From Massospora cicadina (lineage: Eukaryota > Entomophthoromycota > Entomophthoromycetes > Entomophthorales > Entomophthoraceae): 64,000 nt of DNA. Below are positions 10,679-21,317 of this stretch, piece after piece; within the stretch, counting starts at the first letter, position 1, and each line of letters starts with the position of its first letter. Below the pieces are notes generated by a model. The model was given only the letters and a program-made list of their open reading frames with translations. It ran no database searches and was not told the origin of the DNA. The stretch is taken from contig JAKSZP010014453.1 in NCBI GenBank assembly GCA_022478985.1, positions 248,001-312,000 of the forward strand, written 5' to 3'. The position numbers were made by a program, and so were the translations under genes.

Positions 10679-10990
10679 TCAAAGAATAGGATCCTGAAGT
10701 CTCAGTAGAGATAAAAATCCGTCGTCATAATGTACCACTGCTGTGTAGTCTTGGAGAAATTGAGTTCCAAGAAGAAAGTCATAGCTCAGATTGTCCAGAA
10801 AAATAGCGGGGTATATACAGAGAGCTCTTAAATCAGATAGTAGGAAAAAAGGACTATAGATTTGGTGCATTGTGGCTCAGCTGTGCCATACTCCATAAAA
10901 TGTGGCAAGTCCAGAGAGATATTGATATGCTTCATCAACTTGGACGATATACCATTTACAGGGGAACCACTGTAAATTATGACGAGAACT
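10679..10990 (-). pseudogene. aspartic protease (Ty3-Y)
   Basis: Retroviral-type protease that would mature Gag-Pol. The active-site region reads IIYSGSPVNGIS near 10972, where the catalytic Asp of D-S-G is Tyr (TAC at 10972-10974). The second half, LDNLSYDFLLGTQFLQDY in the open frame 10679-10870, contains the flap-side LLG motif and is almost the same as in Ty3-Z. Loss of the catalytic Asp makes the protein inactive. Confidence 0.85.
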
Positions 10991-11253
10991 GGAAAATTAT
11001 GAACTCAAACAGCGATATGGTTAACCAGACTTTTAAATTAGGAGGTAGTGTGAGAAACATGGGATAGTCATCAGAAGAATAGTAAGCAATATATATTTCT
11101 TTATTATTAATGGGTACCAAAACTTCTTCTTCAGCTATGATGACACCAAGTTTGTTCAAGGTCATGGATGATCCTTGAGGCATGGTAGGGATGTCAGCAT
11201 AGTGCGCCTCGTCCTTCATGATGACGGCTCTTTTCCTGCCTCCTTGACAAGTT

Positions 11254-12500
11254 GTTTCCAGCATGTCCTGGCATTGTGACATAAACCATTGCAGTAAGTG
11301 CATCAAGGTGGAGGATTAATCAAGTTTTTGACATAAGGACCCAAGGACAGTCAGAGGAAGCCGAAGAGGTATCATTGGAATTCAAGGTCATCACAAGGAT
11401 CTCGCTAATCAGTTCCTTATTTTCTTGAATGCATACAAAACCGCTCTTTTGGCCGATCATATGCATTTTAACAAATGGGATAGGACCCCAATGCGGAGAT
11501 GACAGTGTTAATGGTGTTGTCCAAGGTAACATAATTGGTGGTAACCAAGGGTTGCGCTTGGGCACATAAATGGCTGGCAAGCTCCATGGGGCTCTCCCCT
11601 TTATTCAGGCTTATACCAAGAATGCTTGTTTTTGATTATCCAGTGATTAATTGACGCCAAATTTTTGAATTAAGGCTGTATGGACCATCTCCCAGGTGTT
11701 GCATTCTTTCAGGTGGGAGTCATAATCTCCTGAGCTGTGCTGTTAAAGCTGAGTGGATATGCTTCACTTTCTGTTGGTCAGTGGACACTTCCACGGAACT
11801 CTCATAGACATGTAGGAAAGAGGCGATGCTTTCCTAGCCAGGTGTGAACTTGTCTTTAAATATAGGTTTAAAGTTAGTTACAAAGAGAGTGGAGAGGATG
11901 TTAACTCCAGGAATGGGTGCAAGATCATAGATCTTAGTCTCTGCATAGTCATGGGGGACCTGCTGATCCAACCATCATATTAGGCCCTCAAGGTCCTCTT
12001 GGAAATTTATCCCAGTTTCAGTTGAGGGAGTAATGAAAACCTTATGAGCAACCTGATCCTTCATGACTTGTATATCAGCGCATTGAAGAAGAAGTTGACT
12101 CTCAAGTGTGATCAAACGGGTCTCAAACCCTCAACAGGTTTGTTTGATATGAGAAATGCAACTATCAGTAAGCTTGGTGAAGGTGGTAAAATTATCCCTT
12201 TAATCTAACAATGTTTCAATGGAGACTCTAGGTTTAAGGGGACTCCAGCTACGCTTAGTTTACATACTTGGGCTACATTATGTATTTGATTAGTTAAGGC
12301 GGCTAGTAATGCAAAAACATCCTTTCTCTAAGGGTCATAAGGGTCTCTGGGAGTTGGTGCTGTGGGGTCAGAATGCCCTTGAGGCCCATAGGAACCTTCA
12401 GGACCTTCAGGACCTTCACGTCCTTTGGGACCCTTGGGCCCCTAGGCCATTCAGGTCCTTTACTCCTAAAGGTTAAATCATGAGAGGCCATATCCTGAAT
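11254..12500 (-). pseudogene. Gag with CCHC zinc knuckle and collagen-like repeats (Ty3-Y)
   Basis: The structural protein that packages the RNA. From the N-terminal side: a collagen-like run of eight perfect Gly-X-Y triplets (GPKGPKGREGPEGPEG and onward, 12370-12441), with further triplets just upstream in another frame. A capsid-like region broken by stops follows, where WEMVHTALIQKFG is still readable, and then an 86-codon open segment (11320-11580). The intact zinc knuckle CTYCNGLCHNARTC (C-x2-C-x4-H-x4-C) is at 11261-11302. The matching knuckle of Ty3-Z has lost its first and last Cys. Confidence 0.82.
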
Positions 12501-13216
12501 GTGTTGTTGTAGGGCTTGTGCCAGATCTTCAACTTGTTAAAGGCGCTAGTCCCAAGAAACCTCAAGGAGTTGGATATCTGACGCAGATGATCTTTGAGGT
12601 AGCTGGAAATCCTGCTAAACAACACCATGAATTGACATCAGGCTTCGTTGATTACTCGTTGGCTATCAATAATGGCCTCTCAATTGTCTTGGATGAAGGA
12701 AGAGGCTGCATTGTAAAGATTAATAAAATGGGAGTGTTAAGTTTGGTTGAGCCCCAGTTGTTAGTAGACTTCATGATGTTGCAACCTGACTAACTGGAGG
12801 AGGTGAAAAAATACAGGTGAACAAAATTCTGAAATTAGAACTCAGTTCCTAAAGTCAGTTCTCCTGCTGGTAGTTAGCTGAGGTATAAAGATCCCGCACG
12901 TTAGAGGGCACTGAATAGGTGTGGGAGCAGATGGAGAGGGCATACACGGAGTAAATGACATTAATAACTGTTGAACAATTTCGCAAAGGTTCTCATAATG
13001 AAGTTAATACTAATTTCTGTCAACTGAAGGTAGGGAGAACTGGAACGTGGCCCAAAATTTCTTAACTTTCAGGCTGCATGGGTAGTATTTCATACCACAA
13101 GGTACTAATCCATCAAGTGACGCTTATCAACTAATCAGCAGATTGATCTTTGTAAATGCTAATATTTTCCATTGTTTGTGATATACGTTTTTACTTTGAA
13201 CAGCTCAGAGCCCCCT
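12501..13216 (-). other. leader between PBS and gag of Ty3-Y
   Basis: No convincing coding signal. The plus-strand frame 12518-12793 lies antisense to the element and shows no recognisable domain. The part next to the primer binding site is very similar to the leader of Ty3-Z after 13891. Confidence 0.6.
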
Positions 13217-13232
13217 GCAGTGTGCACCACTT
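13217..13232 (-). promoter_or_regulatory. primer binding site (Ty3-Y)
   Basis: Minus-strand TGGTGCACACTGCAGG directly follows the LTR end region and aligns with TGGTGCTCACTACATG of Ty3-Z. Sites of this kind pair with the 3' end of a tRNA (…GCACCA). Confidence 0.7.
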
Positions 13233-13237
13233 CTCTC

Positions 13238-13736
13238 AGAATAAAATTTATTTTTTAGTACTAGATGGTCCCAAGGAATAAAATTTATCTTGACTGTTGC
13301 TGAAGACTGATAATGGACTTGAAGCTGAAAATTAGTGGAGAGGCTGAAAAACGAAAAATGGAGTGAATATAGAATACTTTGTTGAGGTAGAAAACATAGA
13401 TATTATAGGCCGTGTGGGTACATGGTGCTTCAAGGACCTTTGTGACCTGTAAGATGAGGGTTTACTGCCTTCTACATCAACCACATGGTCGGTGCCCTCA
13501 GTGTACTGTGTCTTCCACATTCCAATAGTGTGGGGAAGGCGCTTCTCATGATTTTCGAAGTGGGGATGGGATTTATGTAGATTTTTATCGATTCCCATGA
13601 TGCATGATGCTTTCTGATTAAATCTAGTTTTGGCGCCTTCAGGGTAAGATTCCGTTTGTGCTATTTTGAGAGTCAACCTGTTGAGGCTTGATTTGGGAGC
13701 AGAGATTTTGGATTGACCATCATCTTGAATCTGACA
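13238..13736 (-). repeat. 5' LTR of Ty3-Y
   Basis: On the minus strand it starts TGTCAGATTCAAG at 13736 and aligns over most of its length with the 3' LTR of Ty3-Z (19440-19903). The left end is uncertain by some tens of bases, because a short AATAAAATTTAT duplication lies near it. The long open frame on this strand (13332-13781) is LTR sequence and not a gene. Confidence 0.78.
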
Positions 13737-13863
13737 GATATCAACGCTTTTTAACTCAATAAAGAAATCTATTTTACCCATTTTTTCATTTTATGAACTC
13801 TCCTTTAGTTTACAGCTTCAAGCCCATTTCTGAACTTTGGCATCAATAAAAATAACTGTCACA
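13737..13863 (+). repeat. truncated 5' LTR (Ty3-Z)
   Basis: Only the LTR end remains. AGTTTACAGCTTCAAGCCC (13808-13826) matches the end of the 3' LTR near 19854-19872, and the LTR closes with GTCACA at 13863. Confidence 0.75.
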
Positions 13864-13873
13864 CTAAGAAAAG

Positions 13874-13890
13874 TGGTGCTCACTACATGG
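13874..13890 (+). promoter_or_regulatory. primer binding site (Ty3-Z)
   Basis: TGGTGCTCACTACATGG ten bases after the LTR end. The same core TGGTGCTCACTA is found in Ty3-U (22420), Ty3-T (29496) and Ty3-R (59770). Confidence 0.8.
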
Positions 13891-14399
13891 GGCTCCGAGT
13901 TGTCCAAGTAAAGCGTTTTCACAAACAATGGAGAATAATACCAGTTAAGTAAATCAACTTTCTGATTGGTCAAGAAGTGTTACTTATTAAATATGTACCT
14001 CGTGATATGAAGTACCACCCATGCAGCCCAAAAGCTTAGAGTTTTGGACCATGTTCCAGTTTACTATATTTTCTTTTGATGATGTTTAGTATAAAATTAA
14101 TATGAGAACCTTAACGAAATTGTCCCACAATTATCAAATGGCATTTAAGCCGTTGAAGGCTGCTCCATCACTCCCATGCTTCTTTGGTGCCTTCTAATAT
14201 TTAAAATCTATATAAATCGTCTCTACTTCCAGCGGGAGAAATGTCTTTGGTATATGAACACTAACTCCAGAATTTCATCTATCTTCATACACCATCTACT
14301 ACAAGTAGTCAGGTTGCACCAACACGAAGCCTCCTGACAACTAGGGCCTACCCAGACCTTACACTCCCACGTTGTCAAATTCTGTATTATGGCTTCCTC

Positions 14400-15830
14400 C
14401 TTCATCCACAATAATTAAGCTATTTTCAATAACCAACAATAAATCAATGAGGACCAAAAACAACTTGTGGTGTTGGATAGAGGAATTTTGGGCAATCTTA
14501 AGGACCAGCTTCATCAGAATGTACAACTTCTTAAGGCTGCCTGATCATCACTAAATGAAGTTGAGGGCTTGGTGCAGACCCTTCAGCAGCACTACCAGGA
14601 GCTTGACTTTCACAACTTCGCTTCCCATGAGTGAAGGGCCCTCTTGTCCTACAGTGCCTATTCCTGGCGACCCTGACAACTAATAAAAAGCGTTTTGGAA
14701 GCCCTCGCCTTCTTACTTGACCAGATCCATATTTTAGCCCAAGGGTGCAAGCTCCAGATGGACGGAGTTCCTCTCAACACTAGAGTCTCAAGTGAGGCTT
14801 TTTCATATGAGATGGATAATCTTAGCTCCTTTCACTAAGCTCATCAATAATGACATCTCCCAGCTGGAGCAAACCTTTTAAGGGTTTGACACACACTTGC
14901 TTACTTTAAAAACCAGCTTCTTCTTCAATGCGCCGACATCCAAGCATTAAAGGAGCAGGTTGCATACAAGGCCTCCGTTACCTACCTAAATCAAAACTGA
15001 GACAATATCCAAGAAGACCTCAATGGTTTAAGATGACAGTTGGATCAGCAGGCTCCTTGTGTCTAAGGAGGTACAATTTCTGAGCCTGCATCAATTCCTG
15101 GTGTTTATAACCTATACCCTCCTCTTGTAAATTATTTTAAGCCAAGTTTTAAAAATCAGTTCACCCCCTTTCAGGAAAGTTTTGACTCCTTCTTGTATGC
15201 ATATGAGAGTTCTATGGAAGAAGCTACTAACTTGCAGAGGGTGAAGCATATCTATTACTGCCTGAATAGCACTGCTTGGGAGATTTTGACTTCACATATA
15301 AAAGAATATCACACATTATAACAATTTTATACCGCCTTAGTCCGGAATCTGTTCAGAAACCAAACCCTGTCCAATTGAAAGCAATCGTTCATGGGTATTC
15401 GCCTGAATAAAAGGGAGAGCCACTTATAGTTTGACAGCCACATCTACGCCAAAGCACATCTGCTAGTAACCACAAACCGCATTATGTTGGACGACGCCAT
15501 AACTGCGGTCATCTTTGCGTTGGGGTCTTATCCTGAGGTTCAAATGCACATGATTGGCTAAAAGAATAGTCTCGCATGCATTCAGGAAATTAAGGAAGAG
15601 CATAACAAGTTGCCTTCATTGACCTTACCTCTTAAGTCCACCGCCTCGGTCTCCACTATCTGTCCTCATGTCCATGTTGTCAAATACCAAAAGAATCCAT
15701 GACCTCGATACACTTACTGCAATCGTTTCTGTCACAATGCCAGGACGAGCTGGAAAAGACTTGTTAAGGAGGCGGGAAAAAACCATCAGCATGAAGAACT
15801 AGGCACTTCATGTTGACAATCCTATCTCGC
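14400..15830 (+). pseudogene. Gag (Ty3-Z)
   Basis: The clearest part is at about 15160-15600: FTPFQESFDSFLYAYESSM followed by LQRVKHIYYCLNSTAWEIL, the capsid pattern of gypsy Gag. The zinc knuckle at 15709-15750 reads YTYCNRFCHNARTS, so its first Cys is Tyr and its last Cys is Ser relative to Ty3-Y. The N-terminal half (14400-15100) is broken by many stops; the stretch 13891-14400 before it is leader without coding signal. Confidence 0.75.
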
Positions 15831-15959
15831 CTAAAGAACCATCAGTGACCTCTAACAAATTTGGAGCTATTGTACCTAAAGATATTTGGTACCCGTTGAT
15901 AATAAAGAACTTGATACTACTTACTCTTTTTTTGATATATCCCCTATGTTTCTCATGCT

Positions 15960-16330
15960 ATCTTGCAGTTCAGGAGTTTTTTTACCTGCTTTGCTTTTCA
16001 AGTTTATAAAATTCTGGTCCAAGCCATAGTCAACAGTGGCTCCCCCAAGAATGTCATTTTATACAAACTGATAAAGCGCATCAAAATTGCTCCAGATATT
16101 TGTCATTACATGAAGTATGGCACAGCTGGACCACAGTGTACTCAGTCAATAGGGGCCTAATCTTCCTTGTCTATCCGTTTTGAAAGCCTTTTGTGAATAC
16201 CCCCACCATAACACTGGATAACCTGAGACTGTAAACTTCTCCTAGGGACTCAGTTTCTCTGAGACTACTCCGCAGTAGTGCACTATGACGAAGGATTTCT
16301 ATCAATGCTGTGACATTGAGTACCCTTGTT
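15960..16330 (+). pseudogene. aspartic protease (Ty3-Z)
   Basis: The open frame 15963-16160 reads VQAIVNSGSPKNVI, where the catalytic D-S-G is N-S-G. CHYMKYGTAGPQCTQSIG follows, then after a stop LLLGTQFL and YSAVVHYDEGFLSML near 16230-16310, matching Ty3-Y. The lost Asp means no protease activity. Confidence 0.85.
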
Positions 16331-16479
16331 TTTTCAACCTCACGCAACATCAAAATGGATGTCAAGGCTTGGTCTTTCCATTTAGAGGGCAAAAGACAAA
16401 TTGAACGACTTGAGTATCACATGATGGGCTCTTGAGAATAATGCCCTCACCTACAGTTAATGGCCATAAAGGCATACCA

Positions 16480-16770
16480 TTCTATCTTCCTAAGCCGAAT
16501 CCTATACTTCCAAAGTCTCATGTTATTGCTGACATCCAGGTCCACGTCAACCTCACCTCTGGATACCTGTGATATAGGGTCTAGGTAACCCATCAATCAA
16601 AGAGGTACTAACTTGTCCAGGAATCCTAGATCCCGCCTATACTAGATCTATATTGGGGTTGTTGGCTAACTTTACTGACAAAGATATATTAGTGGTCCTT
16701 TATATCCCAGCTTCTTATGTTAGCCTCCTACTGGTGAGGCCGTTGATGATGTCCGCAGCTTCAGAAGTAT
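16480..16770 (+). pseudogene. dUTPase-like domain between protease and RT (Ty3-Z)
   Basis: Best preserved here: ILDPAY (16623-16640) keeps the Asp and the Tyr at the D-x-x-Y spacing of dUTPase motif 3, where these residues bind the deoxyuridine. LLANFTDKDILVV and ASYVSLLLVRPL follow, the usual spacing to the motif 4 strand. Upstream the reading VHVNLTSGYL recalls the strand before motif 2. The segment is split over frames. The fold assignment is by pattern; a profile search would decide. Confidence 0.5.
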
Positions 16771-17029
16771 AAGGGATTTTATTTTCATCTGCTTCATAAA
16801 TGGCACTATTTAGCACTTGTATCAAGGAAGAGCTCACTGGGGAACAAGTCATCCTTGATAGTTATTGGAGAAGTACTCAGACCTCTTTTTGACCTTTACC
16901 TACTTTTTTTGGAAAGATTATTGGGTATTACATCATTTTAGACTGGTACACTTCCTATTTGGTCCCAACCTTACTAAAAAAGTAAGGTTAAAGCCTAGGT
17001 GGCGGCAGAGCTCAAGCAACTACTTTAAG

Positions 17030-17800
17030 CCAGGCTATTTGTGAATTTTAGAAGTACCTAGGTCTACCCCTCCTGTTAGTTCAGAAGAAAAATGGCATCC
17101 ATCACGTGGTGATGAACTACCACCAGATTAATTCCATCAACAAAAAGACAGTTATTCATTGCTCCGAATCATATTCTCTCTGCTTGCTTGCTTGGTTACA
17201 ATAAATTCCACGATGAACCTCACTAGCAGATATTGGCAGGTGGAGCTCACCCCAAAGATTGAGCCCCATGTGCACTCATAGCCAAAAAATGGCTATTCAA
17301 ACTATCTAGGATGCCCCAAGGCCTTTGCAACGCTTTGACAACCTTTCAAAGCGCCATGGACAAGATCCTTGGTACCTAAAAATTAACCTGAGTCCTCATA
17401 TACCTTGATGATATCACCATCTTCTCGCAGAATTCAATGGTCATGTGGAACACATCAGGAAGCCTTAAATCATCTCAGGAAGGCTTCAATAAACCTCAAA
17501 ACATTCAAATTGCTCATCTTCCATTTTAGAAATGTAGTTCCTTGGACAAAAGGTTTCAAAAGACAAATTCAGCCCATCCCTGACAAATTTGACGCCATTA
17601 AGAAGATGTTACGCCACCAGAGACTGAGAGACATTCAGGTATTCCTGGTCATGATGGGCTATTCATGTCAGTTTATCCCTCAGCTTGCCGACCTAGATCA
17701 CTCCTGTTCTATCTCCTGCAAAAGAATATGCTGTTCAATTGGTGGCCTGAACAAGAGCAGGAAGTTAATGAATTACAGAATGCTCATTGTACTAAACTCA
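17030..17800 (+). pseudogene. reverse transcriptase (Ty3-Z)
   Basis: Readable blocks: LVQKKNGIHHVVMNYHQIN near 17080-17130, then AMD-type and QGLCNA-type palm remnants. The intact catalytic box YLDD with the following ITIF is at 17401-17424. The thumb IKKMLRHQRLRDIQVFL lies in the open frame 17405-17806. Multiple stops separate the blocks. Confidence 0.88.
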
Positions 17801-18200
17801 CTTTAGTTCATATGCATTTTGATTGGCCCTTCTTACTATTCATGGATTCAAGCAATGTCGCCGTTGGGGCCATCCTGACCCAGCTGAGGAAAATTAGGTC
17901 AATCTCCAGTAACTTATTTTTAGCAAGACTTGAGCAAGGTCAAATGGAATTATAATATTTCTGAATTGGAGTGCTTATCTGTCTTGTTAGCAATCAAGCA
18001 CTTCTGGCCCTTTCTTAATGGCACCCACTTCACCATCATCACCAATCGTCCCTCACTCCAATGGCTGCAGCAAATGAAGGACACAGATGGACAATTAGCC
18101 AGATAGACCTAAGGCTGCAGAACTACGATTTTACTCTAGTCCACCGCACAGGAGCAATTCACTAAAACGCTGATGGTCTCTCTAGGATTCCGGTGCTGGC
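17801..18200 (+). pseudogene. RNase H domain (Ty3-Z)
   Basis: LLFMDSSNVAVGAILTQLR (catalytic Asp) closes the open frame 17665-17955. A stop follows, then LNGTHF-type sequence and HRTGAIH..ADGLSR near 18140-18190, the usual end of the domain. Confidence 0.8.
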
Positions 18201-18369
18201 TGCCTTGACCCCAAGGAGGACCAACTGTATGATTTAATTAGTCAGTCAGAATGCTAGGAGTTAGAAACAATTGAGATCCAACCCAAGCTCCAAAAATGAC
18301 CTGGGATGCTCAGATCAAGGAAGGAATGCTGTATAAAAAACAGAAAGAAATAGCTCCCAAACACTAGTC

Positions 18370-19420
18370 CTTCTTATTAAACTGAAGTTATCCTAGAAAG
18401 GCATGCGACCATGGGACATGAGGCAGTAAAGAAAACTCACAAGTGGCAAAAGAAATGAAGCTACTGGGACTGAATGTTAGAAACCACACAAGAGGACCTG
18501 GAAGCATGTATGACATGCCAATCCCAAGATCAAGCCAGCCCACAATATCAGCACTCAGTCATTGCTCCATAAGGCCCTTTTAATGTTGTTAACACCGATG
18601 TAGTAGGACCTCTTCCCACCGGATTGCATGGCCAAAACTAACCTTTAAGACACTAACCATTTGACCAAATGGGTCAAAGCGATTTCTTCCCCCACTGCCA
18701 CTGCTGAAGCCATGACTCTATTTCTTATTCAATCTGTTTTCACATAGCATGTATACCCACAAATTTTTACTTTTGGACAGTGCTAAATTTCACCTCGCAG
18801 TTAGTCCAAAAAATAACTTTTCTTTTTTGGAACTAACTGGATTTTCACCTCTCCTTACAACCCATCAACCAATGGGACGGTTTGACATGCTTATGGAACC
18901 CCTCTCTCTATTTTAATGAAGATGGTCACTTATGACCCTACTCACTGGAATCATTATTTACCCAGCATTTTGCTTACTTATCAAATAAGCTACTATCAAA
19001 TCATTAAGATGTCCCCCTTTAAAAGCTCTATATGGACGTGATCCGTAGCTCCCAAGTAGTGTACATCATTTGCTCAAAACCTCTGCTCCTGAGAACTCCA
19101 ATTTAACTATGAGGGCCTTAGCCAATGAAATTGTCTGGCTTCAAGCCCTAGCCATGTATGGCATTCTCACCACAACAAAAATGGATACATCCCAATTTAA
19201 TTTTGGCCAACCCTCCTTACCAATTTTTCATTTTAGGTGACCTATTTCTCTTAAATCACCATTGACTTGGGGTCAGCAGAGCAAGCTTGACGTTCTTTGA
19301 CCTGGACCTTATAAGGTAATTTCATAAGGTGATCTTAGAGCACTCAATTGCTGACGTCAATTAGGGAAAGTGGTGAATTGAGTACATGGCTGATTCCTTA
19401 AGCCCTAACCCCCCTATGAC
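18370..19420 (+). pseudogene. integrase (Ty3-Z)
   Basis: HHCC zinc domain: RHATMGHEAVKKTH near 18400 and CMTCQSQ near 18507. Core: VNTDVVGPLPTG near 18590 (first Asp) and LDSAKFHL near 18775 (second Asp). The Glu segment is too decayed to read. C-terminal GPY/F module: PGPYKVIS near 19300, then LGKVVN and FLKP before 19410. Stops occur throughout. Confidence 0.87.
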
Positions 19421-19439
19421 AGGACCTTGAAGGAGGCGT

Positions 19440-19903
19440 TTTTAGGATTTGAGATGATGAGTGAGACAAAATCCCTGCTACTAAATTGAGCCTTGATAAG
19501 TCGACTCTCAAGCCAGCATGAACAGAACCTTACCCTAAAGGTACCAATACAAGATTAATCAGGAAACATCACATGTATGAAAATTGATGGAGACGCCTTC
19601 AGGAATCCCATCTTTGCTTCCTGGACCTTGAGAGGCATGTCATCACTACTGCAGCCATGAAAACAATGCAGAACAAAGAGGGAACCAACCATGCGGCCAA
19701 TTCAGAAGGTAGTGAAAGATCCTGATCATACTGGGCCACAAAAAGTCCCTGGGGCACCAAGTCCTGACACGCTTTATAAGTATTGAAACTTTTTAACTTA
19801 ATAATGTTTTAATTGCGCCTTATTTTTTGTTTTTGACCTCTTCGCTAGTTTAAAACTTTAAGCCCATTTTTAAACTTCAGCGTCAATCAAGAGAACTGTT
19901 ACA
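19440..19903 (+). repeat. 3' LTR of Ty3-Z
   Basis: It starts after the purine run AAGGAGGCG (19430-19438). The expected TG start reads TT, but the following TTAGGATTTGAGATGATG aligns with the start of the Ty3-Y LTR. It ends in GTTACA at 19903. TCAGA (19904-19908) would be the right target duplication; the left copy is outside the window. Confidence 0.75.
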
Positions 19904-20729
19904 TCAGAAACACCTTGGGGTTAGAACTAGGTAAGCCCTAGTCAAGGCTGACATAAACTTGTAATATAATTTTCAGGACTGTCATAACACCAGCAGCCAC
20001 CATCAGGATGCAATCAAAAAATAGAAGGCCAACAATCCCAAAGGCAATCAAAGAAAGAGGCTACATCTCACCCTCATACTGGATGAGAAGAGAAATTCCT
20101 TAATTAATAGGGCTTGAGTGCCCCCATCTGCCATAGAACACCTAGCCACACTATAAATATAAAAAGCTAAAACAAATAAAGGTTATTACATATTTCTTAG
20201 CAAATTTATACCTATTTTTACATCTTTAAATAGATACAATAATCAGTATTGTACCCAGGATAGGGCAGTCTACTGGACCCTGAAGAAGCAAAAGTTGTAA
20301 GTCATCACCTCTCTTAGCTATTACAACCAATCAACTATTCTGAAGAAGAATAAACCATCTGCCTCTACTGCTCCAGGCACCCCAAAGTTTTGATACCTGA
20401 GTTTTTTTGTAAGGCTGAAAGTAAGCAATGGGGATATTGCCTTGATTAAATCAAGCTGAGCATAATACTGCTAAATGTCACATTGTTTGTATCTGTGAAC
20501 AGTACAGAGTTTGTCAAGCTTTGGATGTATCACAAAAAACTATATATAGGGAAAGTGCGCAATTAAAAATAGCATTTTAATGTGAACACTCTTCATGAAA
20601 TCAACTACATTGAAAAATAATTAAATAATGTCTTTACTAGCTCAAAAAATGAGGAAAAAACTTTCAATTCATTATCTACTATTCAAAGAACACTTAATTA
20701 TAATATTAATTTTTTTAGTTGAGACATCT
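19904..20729. other. unassigned repeat debris
   Basis: No coding signal. Plus-strand ACTATAAATATAAAAAG near 20146 followed by AATAAAGG resembles an LTR core promoter and polyadenylation region, so part of this may be an old LTR. It also borders the RT remnant of Ty3-Q on the minus strand. Confidence 0.4.
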
Positions 20730-21317
20730 GAATATTTTCAATATTAACAGGCAAAAGGTATATACTTTATTCTGCAACCCTGTGGCTTAAAACTCCATTT
20801 CCCTTTGTAAAAATATACTTGGAGGGCTTCAGTTTTACCAATTCATAAACAGTCATTCAAAATCTTTCTAGATGCTCTAAATACTATTTAAAGGTTCTTG
20901 TTAAGCACATAATTTATAAAATACCAAGACAAAGGACATTCTTATTTACAGCTTAAAAGCACTTCCAGTTTTTGCTGAAAGGTCTTAGTGGTATGCATTA
21001 CCCTTGAAAAGCAGCTATAGTTATTTTTACTGGATATCAGAACTTTCTTCTTTATCCTTGGGGCAAGTTTAAATAACTGGTAGTCATGCGAGATCCATAG
21101 CTGAGAAGAATTGTGATCTACTAAGAGCTAAAGTGATCTTTAAGTCTGAGGGTTTGAATTGCTATTCTTCCAATTTGATATATTAAAGAATAAGCAATCC
21201 ATTACTACCCAATGACTCCCACCATTCTTTTTAACTAGGAGCATAGAGGGGTCCAAAAACTCTTTGAGAGTTTCATATATGGATTCCAGAAGTTGTCTTA
21301 ATCCAAGGTTACCTAGG
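20730..21317 (-). pseudogene. reverse transcriptase fragment of Ty3-Q, cut by Ty3-U
   Basis: Minus-strand reading from 21317 gives ESIYETLKEFLDPSM and LLVKKNGGSHWVVMD, the start of gypsy RT. YQLFKLAP-type palm sequence and the post-catalytic VKLKPSKYIF follow near 20800. The catalytic box is not readable. The N-terminal continuation is found on the other side of Ty3-U (26302 onward), which identifies Ty3-U as an insertion into this gene. Confidence 0.75.

Larger units (their letters stand above)
9432..13736 (-). mobile_element. Ty3/gypsy retrotransposon Ty3-Y, 5' part
   Basis: On the minus strand from right to left: 5' LTR (13736 down to about 13238), primer binding site, gag with zinc knuckle, protease, dUTPase-like segment and RT. 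The RT is cut near 9432-9440 by Ty3-X. The protease and LTR are close relatives of Ty3-Z, so Y and Z are one family. Y is inserted in the 5' LTR of Z in opposite orientation. Confidence 0.85.
13737..19903 (+). mobile_element. Ty3/gypsy retrotransposon Ty3-Z
   Basis: Partial 5' LTR, primer binding site, gag, protease, dUTPase-like segment, RT, RNase H, integrase, purine tract and 3' LTR follow in order on the plus strand. The first part of the 5' LTR is missing because Ty3-Y is inserted there, head to head. Stops and frameshifts are dense, so this is one of the more decayed copies, although the RT active site is intact. Confidence 0.88.

Noticed and set aside
13332..13781. 149-codon minus-strand frame as a gene
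   Set aside because: It lies in the LTR of Ty3-Y and aligns as DNA to the Ty3-Z LTR, where it is not open.
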